A DNA stretch of 64,000 bases from Thioalkalivibrio sulfidiphilus HL-EbGr7 (GTDB lineage Bacteria; Pseudomonadota; Gammaproteobacteria; Ectothiorhodospirales; Ectothiorhodospiraceae): NCBI RefSeq assembly GCF_000021985.1, contig NC_011901.1, positions 2,552,501 to 2,616,500 on the forward strand, written 5' to 3'. The notes under the pieces are model-generated. The model had not been told where the DNA came from. It searched no databases and saw only the letters and a program-made list of their open reading frames with translations. Shown here in pieces: positions 1-9,298 of the stretch. Position 1 is the stretch's first letter; each line of letters begins with the position of its first letter. The position numbers were made by a program, and so were the translations under genes.

Positions 1-465
1 CGCTTCGGCAGCCGGCGTCATCCCATCCTGCACACCATGCGCCAGCACCGGGGCGTGGACTACGCCGCCCCCACTGGTACGCCGATCCGCGCCTCCGGTG
101 ACGGTCGGATCGCCTACCGGGGCAGCCGGGGCGGCTACGGCAAGACCATCGTCATTCAGCATGGTCAGCAATACCAGACCCTGTATGCCCACATGAACGG
201 CTTCGCCCGCAATACCGCTGTCGGTGAGCGGGTGCGCCAGGGCCAGGTGATCGGTTACGTGGGCAGCACGGGCATGGCCACCGGGCCCCACCTGCACTAC
301 GAATTCCTGGTCAACGGCGTGCACCGCGACCCGCTGACCGTGCGCCTGCCCGACGCAGAGCCCCTGCCTGATAGGTACATGAGCGACTTCAAGGCCAAGA
401 CCGCTCCCCTGCTGGCACAGATCGAGATGCTCAACAGCCTGACCCTGGCCGGATCTTCCCGGTGA
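1..465 (+). CDS. M23-family peptidoglycan endopeptidase, C-terminal part
   Basis: The reading frame is open from the first base, so the gene starts upstream of the window and only the last 154 residues are visible. They form the LytM/M23 zinc metallopeptidase domain: an HxxxD-type motif (HRGVDY), a conserved YAHMN segment and the second metal motif GPHLHYEF. The family cleaves cross-links in peptidoglycan in the periplasm. The N-terminal part, which would show a signal peptide, LysM or OapA domain, is missing. The stop overlaps the possible GTG start of anmK, so the two cell-wall genes are probably co-transcribed. The domain is intact; the exact subfamily cannot be decided. Confidence 0.93.
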   Translation, partial: RFGSRRHPILHTMRQHRGVDYAAPTGTPIRASGDGRIAYRGSRGGYGKTIVIQHGQQYQTLYAHMNGFARNTAVGERVRQGQVIGYVGSTGMATGPHLHYEFLVNGVHRDPLTVRLPDAEPLPDRYMSDFKAKTAPLLAQIEMLNSLTLAGSSR

Positions 466-473
466 ACCCAAAG

Positions 474-1616
474 ATGAGCGCCCTCTACGCGGGCCTCATC
501 TCCGGAACCAGCATGGACGCCGTGGATGCGGTGCTGGTGGACCTGCCCGAGCAAGGCCCGCTGCGCTGCCTGGCCGCCCTGGCCTACCCGATACCCCCTG
601 ATCTGCACGCCCGCCTCAAGCGCCTCGCGGATCCCGCGGCAGGTGCCGGCCTGGATGAACTGGGGGAAGCGGACGTACTCACCGGTGAATTGTTCGCCGA
701 GGCCGCACTGGCGGTGATCGAGGCGGCCGGCGTCAGCACAGACGCGGTTGTCGCCATCGGCAGTCATGGCCAGACGGTGCGCCACCGCCCCGAGGCCAAC
801 CCGCCCTTTACCCTGCAGATCGGCAACCCCCACCGCATCGCCCAGCGTACCGGCATCACCACCGTGGCGGATTTCCGCCAGCGTGACATGGCTGCGGGTG
901 GCCAGGGCGCACCGCTGGTACCGGCCTTTCACCGCGCCGTGTTCGGTGCGGCGCACGAGTCCCGGGTGGTGATCAACATCGGCGGCATCGCCAACATCAC
1001 CCGCCTGCCCGCCCAGGGGATGGCACCGGTCATCGGCTTCGACACCGGGCCCGGGAATACCCTGATGGACGGCTGGATACGCCGGCACCGGAACCTGCCC
1101 TACGATTCGGATGGCGCCTGGGCACGGCAGGGATTGATCCTCGATGATCTCCTGCAGCGCCTGCTGGCGGACCCCTACCTGGCCCTGCCCGCCCCCAAGA
1201 GCACCGGTCCCGAGCATTTCAGCCCCGCATGGCTGGAGGCACACCTGAGCGACCTGACCGCCAGGCCCGAGGACATCCAGCGCACCCTGCTGGAGTTCAC
1301 CGCCCGCAGCATCGCCCGGGCCGTGGATGCCTTTGCCGCGGACAGCGTGCGCGCCCTGGTCTGTGGCGGAGGGGCCCACAACGGCCTGCTCATGGAGCGC
1401 CTGGCGGCACTGATGCCGGGACGGCAGGTCACGGACACCGCCGCAATGGGTGTCGACCCGGATTGGGTGGAGGCGATGGCCTTCGCCTGGCTGGCGAGGG
1501 AAGCCCTGCAGGGGCGGCCTGGGAATATAAGGGAAGTCACTGGCGCCCGTGAGGACGTAATCCTGGGTGGCATCTTTCCGGGCAGAGACAAGAGACAAGA
1601 TCCAAGAGACAAGTAA
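474..1616 (+). CDS. anmK: Anhydro-N-acetylmuramic acid kinase
   Basis: AnmK phosphorylates and opens 1,6-anhydro-MurNAc to MurNAc-6-phosphate during cytoplasmic cell-wall recycling. Visible family motifs are GLISGTSMDAVD at the N-terminus, GSHGQTVRH, the long stretch ADFRQRDMAAGGQGAPL, NIGGIANIT and GFDTGPGNTLMD (proposed catalytic Asp), with GGGAHN near the C-terminus. Length of about 380 residues is usual. ATG 474 puts the first motif at the expected distance; an in-frame GTG at 462 overlaps the upstream stop (GTGA) and is an alternative. The last residues (RDKRQDPRDK) are encoded by an intergenic heptamer repeat that has run into the gene's 3' end. Confidence 0.95.
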   Translation: MSALYAGLISGTSMDAVDAVLVDLPEQGPLRCLAALAYPIPPDLHARLKRLADPAAGAGLDELGEADVLTGELFAEAALAVIEAAGVSTDAVVAIGSHGQTVRHRPEANPPFTLQIGNPHRIAQRTGITTVADFRQRDMAAGGQGAPLVPAFHRAVFGAAHESRVVINIGGIANITRLPAQGMAPVIGFDTGPGNTLMDGWIRRHRNLPYDSDGAWARQGLILDDLLQRLLADPYLALPAPKSTGPEHFSPAWLEAHLSDLTARPEDIQRTLLEFTARSIARAVDAFAADSVRALVCGGGAHNGLLMERLAALMPGRQVTDTAAMGVDPDWVEAMAFAWLAREALQGRPGNIREVTGAREDVILGGIFPGRDKRQDPRDK

Positions 1617-1673
1617 AAGAAAAGGGGGGCTTTCGCCCCCCCTTGTCTCTTGGATCTCGTAACTTGTCTCTGC
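1585..1673. repeat. Heptad inverted element, GAGACAA type (copy 1), enclosing a terminator
   Basis: The left arm (about 1585-1614) repeats AGAGACA/AGAGACAAG, and the right arm (about 1644-1673) is its complement (TTGTCTCTTG...CTTGTCTCTG). Between them sits a G6/C7 hairpin. The element lies between convergent anmK and erpA, overlaps the anmK 3' end, and ends a few bases before the erpA stop. Another two-armed copy is at 11525-11602 and a lone arm at 50848-50878. Confidence 0.85.
1620..1645. terminator. Bidirectional hairpin terminator between anmK and erpA
   Basis: An A-rich stretch precedes a run of Gs, a TTTC loop, a run of Cs and TT. The stem is strong and could serve both convergent genes, though the T tract is short. 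It occupies the loop of the surrounding GAGACAA heptad arms. Confidence 0.6.
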
Positions 1674-1679
1674 GCCTTC

Positions 1680-2042
1680 CTACACCGAGAAGGAAGAGCC
1701 GCAGCCGCAGGTGGTGGTCGCGTTGGGATTGCGGATCACAAACTGGGCGCCTTCCAGGCCTTCCGTGTAGTCGATCTCGGCACCCATCAGGTACTGGAAG
1801 CTCATGGGATCGATCAGCAGGGTGACGCCGCCCTTTTCCACCACGGTATCACCGTCGTTGACGTTCTCGTCGAAGGTGAAGCCGTACTGGAAGCCGGAGC
1901 AGCCGCCGCCACTGACGAACACCCGCAGCTTCAGGGCGTTGTTGTTCTCTTCCTCGATCAGGCTCTTGACCTTGGAGGCCGCCGAATCGGTGAAGATCAG
2001 CGGGCTGGGCATGGATTCATTGACGGTTTCAGTAGCGCTCAT
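1680..2042 (-). CDS. erpA: Iron-sulfur cluster insertion protein ErpA
   Basis: A-type carrier that delivers Fe-S clusters to apo-proteins, for example in isoprenoid synthesis. The 120-residue protein has the HesB/IscA fold signature with its three cysteines: one in [11 protein letters not shown] and two in the C-terminal CGCGSSFSV. The [22 protein letters not shown] start region is typical of ErpA rather than IscA or SufA, and it stands alone rather than in an isc or suf operon, as is usual for erpA. ATG start at 2042. The upstream bactofilin and argC genes lie on the same strand. Confidence 0.95.
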   Translation of the reverse strand: MSATETVNESMPSPLIFTDSAASKVKSLIEEENNNALKLRVFVSGGGCSGFQYGFTFDENVNDGDTVVEKGGVTLLIDPMSFQYLMGAEIDYTEGLEGAQFVIRNPNATTTCGCGSSFSV

Positions 2043-2112
2043 GATAAATCTCTCCGAACGTGAGTTCTGTCCGATGGGTTGGGGCTACGCTAGCATTTGT
2101 TGACCATCCCGG

Positions 2113-2571
2113 TCAAGAATTCGCCTTGCCTGCCCCGCCCGTGGGGGCGTTGCCCGCCGTCGCTGCGGAACCCTCCTCGGGTTTGAGGTATTCGAGTCGG
2201 GGCTTGTCGTTGGACCGGCGGATCAGGTTGCCGTTCACCTCGGCGCCCATGGCCATCTCGATCAGATTGTAATACACGCTGCCGCTGATCCTCGCCTTGG
2301 GTGCCAGTTCCACCCGCTCGCTGGCATGCACATCGCCTTCCACGGTACCGTTGATCACCACCCGGGGGACATTGACCTCCCCCTCGATCCGACCGCCTTC
2401 GTTGAGGATCAGGATGGAGGGACGCTCGCCGTCATCGGCGTAGAGATTGCCGCGGATGGTGCCCTCCACGTGCAGGCCCCCGGAGAAGCGCATGTTGCCC
2501 TCCACGACGGTGTTGCGCCCCACCAGGGTGTCCACCTGGGCGGAACTCATCTTTTTGCGATTTCCCCACAT
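2113..2571 (-). CDS. Bactofilin (polymer-forming cytoskeletal protein)
   Basis: Bactofilins self-assemble without nucleotide into filaments and often recruit cell-wall enzymes. The 152-residue product shows the short beta-helix core (about residues 15-110) with repeating hydrophobic/glycine turns: GNMRFSGGLHVEGTIRGN, GRIEGEVNVPRVVINGTVEGDV and ISGSVYYNLIEMAMGAEVNG. A flexible Gly/Ala/Pro tail follows. ATG 2571 (MWGNRKKMSS) lies 4 bp after the upstream stop; a farther upstream start would overlap the neighbour. The usual partner in this context is a membrane-bound coiled-coil or M23 protein, and the next gene upstream fits that pattern. Confidence 0.9.
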   Translation of the reverse strand: MWGNRKKMSSAQVDTLVGRNTVVEGNMRFSGGLHVEGTIRGNLYADDGERPSILILNEGGRIEGEVNVPRVVINGTVEGDVHASERVELAPKARISGSVYYNLIEMAMGAEVNGNLIRRSNDKPRLEYLKPEEGSAATAGNAPTGGAGKANS

Positions 2572-2575
2572 CGGC

Positions 2576-3304
2576 TCAGTTACCTGTCCTGAGGCTGGCA
2601 TGCCAGCCGTATTCCTGCTCCACCACCCGGGGACGGTTGCCCGCCGGTGTGAGCGTGACCTTGATCTGTTCGGGCCTCACGCCCTCCGGGAGAAGGACGC
2701 GTCCCTCGATGTTCTGAAAGTAACGGAAGGAGAAGGGTCGGCTGCCCTCGCCCAGGGCGTCGGCGGGCACATCCACCTTCGCCCCACCCCGTTGGCCGCG
2801 CACGGCCAGTTCCAGGGTACCTTCCACGTTGGCGGTGCCCCGGATCTGGGTCAATACCGCCCTGAAGACATACTCGCCACTGGCCCCCACGGGCTCAAGG
2901 ACGAAGCTGTGAATATGCAAACCCGATTCCAGATTTTCCGGCGAAACGATGTTGCGGTAGAAAGTCAGTTCCTCGTCCATGGACTGCAGGCGGGTCTGCA
3001 TGTCGGCCAGGTTTTCGCGCAGTCGCTCGGCGGCGGCCTTTTCGATGATCTGCCCCCGTTCCAGCCGGGCATTGCGCTGTACCAGTTCCCGGTTGGTACG
3101 CTCCAGGCTCGCCACGCGCCGTTGCAGTTCGCGTATCTCGCCACGGGCATCGCTGTGACGTTCACCACCCAGATTCTGGCCCGCCTCAAACAGGCCCCAA
3201 CCGGCCAGAATCAGGGCCACGGCCAGGCCGCCCCAGATCAGGGCACGACGCACCGGATGGTGATACCGGACCCGGTAGCCGCCTTGTGTACCCAGTGACT
3301 TCAC
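2576..3304 (-). CDS. Membrane-anchored coiled-coil protein (DUF6776-like)
   Basis: The protein has 242 residues from a GTG start. A basic N-terminus is followed by one transmembrane helix (about residues 22-44, ALIWGGLAVALILAGWGLF), a periplasmic coiled coil (about 55-125, rich in R, E, L and Q: EIRELQRRVASLERTNREL) and a beta-rich C-terminal domain. It sits between argC and the bactofilin gene with 4-bp spacings, so all three are probably translationally coupled. It has no catalytic motif. I infer a structural role at the inner membrane with the bactofilin; the family assignment is from memory. Confidence 0.8.
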   Translation of the reverse strand: MKSLGTQGGYRVRYHHPVRRALIWGGLAVALILAGWGLFEAGQNLGGERHSDARGEIRELQRRVASLERTNRELVQRNARLERGQIIEKAAAERLRENLADMQTRLQSMDEELTFYRNIVSPENLESGLHIHSFVLEPVGASGEYVFRAVLTQIRGTANVEGTLELAVRGQRGGAKVDVPADALGEGSRPFSFRYFQNIEGRVLLPEGVRPEQIKVTLTPAGNRPRVVEQEYGWHASLRTGN

Positions 3305-3308
3305 GCGC

Positions 3309-4340
3309 TCAGGGCAGGACCGCGATGCCGTCCAGGCCCGCGGTCTCGGGCAGGCCGAACATCAGGTTCATGTTCTGCACCGCCTGGCCCGAGGCCCCCT
3401 TGACCAGGTTGTCGATCACCGACAGGACCACCGCGGTGTCGCCCCCCTGGGGACGGTGCACGGCGATGCGGCAGCGGTTGGTGCCGCGCACGCTGCGGGT
3501 CTCGGGGTGACTGCCCGGGGGCATCACGTCCACGAACGGTTCCGCGGCGTAGCGCTGTTCGTAGAGGGCCTGAAGGTCGGTGTCCATATCTTTCAGCACC
3601 GCGTAGAGGCTGGCCTCGATGCCGCGGATCATGGGCAGCAGGTGGGGCACGAAGGTCAGCCCCGGCGTCTGACCGGCCACGTCGCCCAGGGTCTGCAGGA
3701 TCTCCGGCAGGTGACGGTGACCCGCCACGCCGTAGGCCTTGAAGTTCTCGCTGGCCTCGCACAGCAGCATGCCCACCTGGGCCTTGCGACCCGCGCCGCT
3801 GACCCCGGACTTGGCATCGGCCACCAGGTGCGCGGTGTCCACCAGCCCGGCTTCCAGCAAGGGGATGAAGCCCAGGCTCACCGCCGTGGGGTAACAGCCG
3901 GGCACGGCGATCAGGCGGGCATCAGGGATACGTTTCCGGTTGATCTCGGGCAGGCCGTAGACCGCCTGGTCAAGCAGCTCCGGGGCACCATGGGGCTGAC
4001 CGTACCAGCGGGACCAGAGCGCGGCGTCCCGGATGCGAAAATCGGCGGACAGGTCGATCACCCGGGTGCCCCGGGAGAGCAGTTCACCGGCCATGGCATG
4101 GGCCACGCCGTGGGGGGTGGCGAAGAACACCACGTCGCATTCGGCCAGGAGGCCCGGATCGGGCTCGGTGAAGGCCAGGTCCGTGTGCCCGCGCAGGTTG
4201 GGGAACATGGCATCGAGGCGCTCCCCGGCATTGCCCCGGGAGGTCACCACCGCCGGTTCGGCCCCGGGATGGGCCAGCAGCAGACGCAGCAGCTCCACAC
4301 CCGTGTACCCGGTTGCCCCTACGATACCTGCCCTGATCAC
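3309..4340 (-). CDS. argC: N-acetyl-gamma-glutamyl-phosphate reductase
   Basis: Third step of arginine biosynthesis: NADPH-dependent reduction of N-acetylglutamyl phosphate to the semialdehyde. The 343-residue protein has the N-terminal nucleotide-binding [14 protein letters not shown], the catalytic cysteine in [12 protein letters not shown] and the conserved [10 protein letters not shown]. The start is GTG 4340 with a good Shine-Dalgarno (AGGAGGG) just upstream. argG and argD are elsewhere in the window, so the arginine genes are dispersed. Confidence 0.97.
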
Positions 4341-4510
4341 GATGCCCTCCTGCCAGTGTCTGAATATGTCAGGCTGGCGATCATACTCCCATTACCCTCA
4401 GGGGAAAAACGCACATCCGACCACGGTTTTGGCAGCGAACTTCCTTAACGGCTGGTACTCCAACGGGTACACTGCGCCTTCTTCGACCCAAACGGCAGAC
4501 GAGCAGACCC

Positions 4511-5014
4511 ATGAAACGACGTGATCTGATCACCCTCGCCATCGTGGCCATCCTGATCGGCGGCGGCCTGGCCCTGTGGCTTGCCCCCGAGGAGGGCCTG
4601 CGCCCGGCCCCCGAAGTGAGCTTCCAGACCCTGGACGGACGGACCCTGTCCATGGAAGGCCTGCGTGGTCAGCCGGTGCTGCTGACCTTCTGGGCCACCA
4701 ACTGCCCGAGTTGCGTACGCGAAATCCCGCACCTGGCGGAATTGCACGAACGCTATCAGGCCCAGGGCCTGAAGGTCATCGGCATCGCCATGTCCTATGA
4801 CCGGCGCGACCACGTGGAAGAGATGGTGCGCGCCCGCGAGATCCCCTACACCATCGCCCACGACACCAACGATGCCGCCGCCCTGGCCTTCGGCCAGATC
4901 CGCCTCACCCCCACCTCGTTCCTGATCTCCCCCCAGGGCCGCATCGTCTACCAGAAGCTGGGCGACATCGACTGGTCGCTGGTTGAGCGCAACCTGGAGC
5001 GCTGGCTGGGATGA
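4511..5014 (+). CDS. TlpA-like membrane-anchored thioredoxin-fold protein
   Basis: The protein has 167 residues with a single N-terminal membrane anchor (residues 5-25) and a periplasmic thioredoxin fold. The redox motif is WATNCPSC (Cys65, Cys68), followed by the cis-proline region LTPTSFLISPQGRIVYQ. This is the AhpC/TSA-Redoxin TlpA/ResA group, which reduces periplasmic disulfides, often for cytochrome c maturation. The stop overlaps the hemJ start (ATGA), so the two are translationally coupled. Coupling to a heme-synthesis gene supports a role linked to cytochromes, but the substrate is unknown. Confidence 0.88.
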   Translation: MKRRDLITLAIVAILIGGGLALWLAPEEGLRPAPEVSFQTLDGRTLSMEGLRGQPVLLTFWATNCPSCVREIPHLAELHERYQAQGLKVIGIAMSYDRRDHVEEMVRAREIPYTIAHDTNDAAALAFGQIRLTPTSFLISPQGRIVYQKLGDIDWSLVERNLERWLG

Positions 5015-5517
5015 GCGCCTACCTGTGGGCCAAGTCCCTGCACGTGATCTTCATGGTGACCTGGTTCGCAGGCCTGTTCTATCTGCCGCGGCTGTTCGTC
5101 TACCACGCCGAGACCCGTGACGAGGCGGGCAATGAGCGCTTCAAGATCATGGAGCGCAAGCTGTTCTGGGGCATCATGACCCCCGGCGCGGTGATCACCG
5201 CCGCCTTCGGCATCTGGATGATCGCCATGCACCCCCAGGCCTACGCCGCCGGCTGGATGCACTTCAAGCTGCTGCTGGTGGTGCTGCTGATCGGCTACCA
5301 CATCTGGTGCGGCGTGCTGGTGCAGCAGTTCCGGGAGGATGCCAACCGCCATTCCCACCAGTGGTACCGCTGGTTCAACGAGATCCCGGTATTCATGCTG
5401 GTGGGCATCGTGGTGCTGGTGATCAGCCGCCAGGTGATGCCAGGTCTGATTGCCATGGGGGTGGTGTTGGGCATCTTCGTCGCGTTCGCGCTGATGCAGC
5501 GCATGAAGGCCCGTTAG
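5011..5517 (+). CDS. hemJ: Protoporphyrinogen IX oxidase HemJ
   Basis: HemJ converts protoporphyrinogen IX to protoporphyrin IX in bacteria that lack HemG/HemY. The 168-residue integral membrane protein starts SAYLWAKSLHVIFMVTWFAGLFYLPRLFVYH, with the conserved His and Arg of the family, and contains MERKLFWGIMTPGAVITAAFGIWM; about four to five membrane helices are apparent. The start overlaps the TlpA-like gene by 4 bp. A heptad inverted repeat begins directly after the TAG stop. Confidence 0.92.
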   Translation: MSAYLWAKSLHVIFMVTWFAGLFYLPRLFVYHAETRDEAGNERFKIMERKLFWGIMTPGAVITAAFGIWMIAMHPQAYAAGWMHFKLLLVVLLIGYHIWCGVLVQQFREDANRHSHQWYRWFNEIPVFMLVGIVVLVISRQVMPGLIAMGVVLGIFVAFALMQRMKAR

Positions 5518-5629
5518 GAAGTGAGAAGGATGAATTGGGAAGTGCGAAGTGAAAGGCTTTTACTTCCAACTTCCAAATTCTCACTTCCCACTTTCGCGCG
5601 CACTTCCCAATTCACACTTCGCAATTAAA
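5518..5629. repeat. Heptad inverted element, GTGAGAA type (copy 1)
   Basis: The left arm (GAAGTGAGAAGG...GGGAAGTGCGAAGTG) starts immediately after the hemJ stop. The right arm has the complementary CACTTCC/CAATTCC heptads and reaches the ptsP stop. A short AAAGGCTTTT core lies in the middle. The flanking genes converge. Other copies are at 9299-9367, 43637-43702, 56206-56280 and 58004-58094. Confidence 0.85.
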
Positions 5630-5630
5630 A

Positions 5631-7901
5631 TCAGGTCTTCCCCGCCCGCACCAGGCCACCCAGGCCCACCTGCATCAGGGCGTTGTTGAGCAGGGCGCGG
5701 ATGGCCGCTGGCTCTTCCATCTCCATGCACTGATTGAGCAGTTCTCGGGCGCGGGCCTGGGAGAAGCTGCGGATCACCCATTTCACCCGGGCCAGTGAGG
5801 CGACGTTGACGCTCAGGGAGTCGATGCCCATACCGATCAGCAGGATCGCGGCGGCGGGGTCGGCGGCCATCTCGCCGCAGATGCTCACCGGCTTGCCCGC
5901 CTTCTTGGCACCCTCGCTCACCTGCTTGAGGGCGCGCAGCACCGCCGGGTGCAAGGCGTTGTAGAGATCCGCCACCCGGGCGTTGTTGCGGTCCACCGCC
6001 AGCAGGTACTGCACCAGGTCGTTGCTGCCCACGGACAGGAAGTCCACCCGCCGCGCCAGGGCCTCGGCCAGGTACACCGCCGAGGGCACCTCCACCATCA
6101 CGCCCACCTTGGGCATGGGGATGACGTAGTGCTCGTCGAGCAGTTCGTCCCGGGCCCGCTGCAGCAGGCGCAGGGCGCCCTTCAGCTCATCCAGGGAGCT
6201 GATCATGGGGAACAGGATCTGCAGGTTGCTCAGACCCTGGCTGGCACGCAGCATGGCACGCAGCTGGGTGAGAAAGATCTCCGGGTGGTCCAGGGTAATG
6301 CGGATGCCGCGCCAGCCCAGGAAAGGGTTGTCCTCGTGCACCGGGAAATAGGGCAGCGCCTTGTCGCCGCCAACGTCCAGGGTGCGCAGGGTCACTGGCC
6401 GGGGATCGAAGGAGGACAGGATCTGGCGGTAGATCTCTACCTGCTCCTCTTCACCCGGGAACCGGTCGCGGATCATGAACGGCACTTCGGTGCGGTACAG
6501 GCCGATGCCGTCGGCACCCGACTGCTTGGAGGGGTTGATGTCCGCCAGCAGGCCGCTGTTGGCGTACACCGGGATGACCACGCCGTCCTGGGTGGTGGCC
6601 GGTTCCAGGGCCAGGTTGCGCAGCCCCTCGGCCAGCTCCCGCTCCTCGTCCACCAGGCGCTGGAATTCCTCGCGCAGCTCTCGACTGGGCTGGAGGAAGA
6701 TCTGGCCCCGGTAGCCGTCGATGACCACCTCCATGCCGTCCATGCGCCCCACCGGCAGGTCGGAGACGCCCATCACCGCGGGGATGCCCATGGCCCGGGC
6801 CAGGATGGCCACGTGGGAGGAACCCGTACCCCGGGCCGAGACCAGGCCCGCCAGGCGCTCCACGGGGACCTCGGCCAGCTGGGTGGCGGTCAGATCCTCG
6901 CCGATCAGAATGGTGCGCTCGGGGAAGTCCTCGGTCTTGCGCTGGCCGGACTGCAGGTGGGTGAGGATGCGCCGCCCGATGTCGCGCAGGTCCGTGGCCC
7001 GCTCCCGCAGGTACGGGTCGTCCATGTCATCGAAGGCGCGGGTGCTCTCGCGGATCGTGTCGCGCAGGGCCGCCTGGGCCCAGCTGCCCGCCTCGATGCG
7101 TTCGATGGTGCGCAGCACCAGACTGTCACTGCCGAGCATCATCACGTAGGCGTCGAATAGCAGCAGTTCTTCTGAGGAAAGCACACCGTTCATGCGCAGC
7201 TTGATGGACTCCATCTCCTCGCGCACCCGCTGCACCGCTTCCCTGAAGGCGTGAATCTCCTCCTCCACCGAGACCACCGGCTCGCGATCCGGCACCGAGT
7301 CCAGGGCCGCCGCAGCATAGGCCACCACGGCGGTGCCGATGGCCACGCCGGAGGCGCCCGGGATACCCATGATCTGCAGGTTGGCCTGGCGCGGGGTACC
7401 GCGCCGGGGTCCCACTTCACCGATCAGTTCCGCGTGGCTGATGGCCCCGGCCAGCTGCGCCGCCAGGGTGATCAGCAGGGCAACGTGTTCGTCGTCGAAG
7501 CGCCGACGCTCGTGCTGCTGTGCCACCAGCACGCCCAGCATGCGGCGGTGATGGACGATGGGCACACCCAGGAAGGCGTGGTAGCGCTCCTCGCCGGTCT
7601 CGGGGAAATAACGGAACAGAGGGTGGTCGGTGGCGTTGTCCAGGTTCACCGGCTCGGCCCGCTCGGCCACCAGGCCCACCAGGCCCTCGCCCAGGGCCAG
7701 GCGCACGTGGCCCACGGAATCCGGGTTGAGGCCCTCGGTGGCCATGAGCATCAGGTGCTGGCGATCCGGCGCCATCAGGTAAACGGAGCAAACATCGATC
7801 CCCAGGGCCTGCTTGACCCGGTGCACGATGATGTCCAGGGCCTGGTGCAGGTCCTCGGCGGTACTGACTTCCTGAACGATGCGTCTGAGAATGTCCAGCA
7901 T
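5631..7901 (-). CDS. ptsP: PEP-protein phosphotransferase of the nitrogen PTS (EI-Ntr)
   Basis: PtsP transfers phosphate from PEP to NPr in the regulatory PTS. The 756-residue protein has an N-terminal GAF domain (about 1-155, CSVYLMAPDRQHLMLMATEG), the PEP-utilising N-terminal domain, the phosphohistidine site in GTGSSHVAILARAMG (His about 360) and the C-terminal TIM barrel with KPVSICGEMA (Cys about 670). The GAF domain distinguishes it from sugar-PTS EI. It lies 78 bp downstream of rppH in the same direction, the usual nudH-ptsP pair of gammaproteobacteria. Confidence 0.96.
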   Translation of the reverse strand: MLDILRRIVQEVSTAEDLHQALDIIVHRVKQALGIDVCSVYLMAPDRQHLMLMATEGLNPDSVGHVRLALGEGLVGLVAERAEPVNLDNATDHPLFRYFPETGEERYHAFLGVPIVHHRRMLGVLVAQQHERRRFDDEHVALLITLAAQLAGAISHAELIGEVGPRRGTPRQANLQIMGIPGASGVAIGTAVVAYAAAALDSVPDREPVVSVEEEIHAFREAVQRVREEMESIKLRMNGVLSSEELLLFDAYVMMLGSDSLVLRTIERIEAGSWAQAALRDTIRESTRAFDDMDDPYLRERATDLRDIGRRILTHLQSGQRKTEDFPERTILIGEDLTATQLAEVPVERLAGLVSARGTGSSHVAILARAMGIPAVMGVSDLPVGRMDGMEVVIDGYRGQIFLQPSRELREEFQRLVDEERELAEGLRNLALEPATTQDGVVIPVYANSGLLADINPSKQSGADGIGLYRTEVPFMIRDRFPGEEEQVEIYRQILSSFDPRPVTLRTLDVGGDKALPYFPVHEDNPFLGWRGIRITLDHPEIFLTQLRAMLRASQGLSNLQILFPMISSLDELKGALRLLQRARDELLDEHYVIPMPKVGVMVEVPSAVYLAEALARRVDFLSVGSNDLVQYLLAVDRNNARVADLYNALHPAVLRALKQVSEGAKKAGKPVSICGEMAADPAAAILLIGMGIDSLSVNVASLARVKWVIRSFSQARARELLNQCMEMEEPAAIRALLNNALMQVGLGGLVRAGKT

Positions 7902-7979
7902 GGGGGATTCAGTCCTGATCCAGGGGCGGTGACGCGGGGTAGCGCCGACGGAATCGCCGGCGCCGGGGCGCGATGGGAC

Positions 7980-8501
7980 TCAAGCGCCGCTCCGGGTGCG
8001 GGGCTGGCGTTGCTGGCCGGGCATGCCCTCGGGGAACAGCAGCGGTGCCAGTTCACGCAGGGCCCGGCGGTAGACATGGCGCTTGAAGAATACCACCTCG
8101 CGCATGGGCCGCCAGTAATCCACCCAGCGCCAGGAGTCGAATTCCGCCGGCTGCACGCTGTCCAGGCGCACGCAGGTCTCGTCCCCCACAAGGCGCAGCA
8201 TGAACCAGATCTGTTTCTGGCCGATGCACACGGGGTTGGAATGGCGCCGGATCAGGTGCTTGGGCAGGCGGTAACGCAGCCAGTCCCGGGTCTTGCCGAT
8301 GACCTCCACGTGCTCGGGACCAAGGCCGGTCTCCTCGGCCAGTTCCCGGTACATGGCGTCCAGGGGGGACTCGTCGCGACGGATACCGCCCTGGGGAAAC
8401 TGCCAGGCCTGCTGGCCGATGCGTTTCGCCCAGAAAAGGCGTCTTTCCTGATTGCTCAGGATGATGCCTACGTTCGGTCTATATCCATCACAATCAATCA
8501 C
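7980..8501 (-). CDS. rppH: RNA pyrophosphohydrolase
   Basis: RppH removes pyrophosphate from 5'-triphosphorylated RNA and so triggers mRNA decay. The 173-residue protein has a complete Nudix box at residues 38-60 (G-x5-E-x7-REx-EE-xG) and the RppH-specific N-terminus [15 protein letters not shown], read from GTG 8501. The C-terminus is a basic, proline/arginine-rich tail. It is the first gene of a two-gene unit with ptsP. The divergent HAD gene starts 138 bp away. Confidence 0.95.
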   Translation of the reverse strand: MIDCDGYRPNVGIILSNQERRLFWAKRIGQQAWQFPQGGIRRDESPLDAMYRELAEETGLGPEHVEVIGKTRDWLRYRLPKHLIRRHSNPVCIGQKQIWFMLRLVGDETCVRLDSVQPAEFDSWRWVDYWRPMREVVFFKRHVYRRALRELAPLLFPEGMPGQQRQPRTRSGA

Positions 8502-8638
8502 TTAATGAAACCGCTCGTGTGCCGCGTCTGTCCTGCATTGTTCCACAACCCAGGATTTCGGGCAAACCCCGGACATCACAGTAAAAAGCATATCCGATAC
8601 AATGCCCGGTCCATCGCACAGCCCAAGGGAGAATCCCG

Positions 8639-9298
8639 GTGACATTGGCCATCTTCGATCTGGACAATACCCTGCTCTCAGGGGACAGCGACTACGAATG
8701 GGGCCGCTTCCTGGTGGAACTGGGGGTGGTGGATGCCGAGACCTACGAGGCCGCCAATCGGGCGTTCTACGAACAGTACAAGGCCGGCACGCTGGATATC
8801 CGGGAGTTCTGCCGCTTCGCCTTCCGCCCCCTGGCCAGCCACGACCTGGCCACCCTGGAAGGCTGGCGCAGTCGCTTTCTGGCCGAGCGCGTCGAACCCC
8901 TGGTGCTGCCCGCCGCGGAGGCACTGCTGGCCAGACACCGGGACGACGGCGATACCCTCATGATCATCACCGCCACCAACCGCTTCATCACTGCCCCCAT
9001 CGCCGAACGCCTGGGGGTGCCCCACCTGCTGGCCACGGAACCGGAATTGCGGGACGGTCGGTACACGGGAGAACTGGCGGGTGTGCCCTGTTTCCAGGAG
9101 GGCAAGGTGCTGCGCCTGGAGACCTGGCTCAAGGAACACGGCGAGACCCTGGCGGGCAGCTGGTTCTACAGCGACTCCCACAACGACATCCCGCTGCTGG
9201 AGCGGGTGGATCACCCGGTGGTGGTGGATGGGGATGTGAAGCTCACCGACCATGCCCAGGAAAAGGGCTGGCCGATGATCTCACTGAGATACGTCTGA
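8639..9298 (+). CDS. HAD-IB family (SerB-like) phosphatase
   Basis: The 219-residue HAD-superfamily hydrolase has motif I DLDNT (nucleophile Asp7, acid Asp9), motif II TATN, and a motif III/IV region with Lys plus DSHNDIPLL. The subfamily IB cap lies between motifs I and II. Relatives hydrolyse small phosphomonoesters such as histidinol or serine phosphate; the substrate cannot be told here. The start is GTG 8639, preceded by AAGGGAG. A heptad repeat begins at the TGA stop (TGAAGTG). Confidence 0.85.
   Translation: MTLAIFDLDNTLLSGDSDYEWGRFLVELGVVDAETYEAANRAFYEQYKAGTLDIREFCRFAFRPLASHDLATLEGWRSRFLAERVEPLVLPAAEALLARHRDDGDTLMIITATNRFITAPIAERLGVPHLLATEPELRDGRYTGELAGVPCFQEGKVLRLETWLKEHGETLAGSWFYSDSHNDIPLLERVDHPVVVDGDVKLTDHAQEKGWPMISLRYV

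Noticed and set aside
297-1598. 433-codon open frame antisense to anmK
   Set aside because: A high-GC shadow frame of a well-supported gene; the composition is Arg/Gly/Gln-rich and no motif is seen. The same applies to other long antisense frames, such as those over aceE and ptsP.
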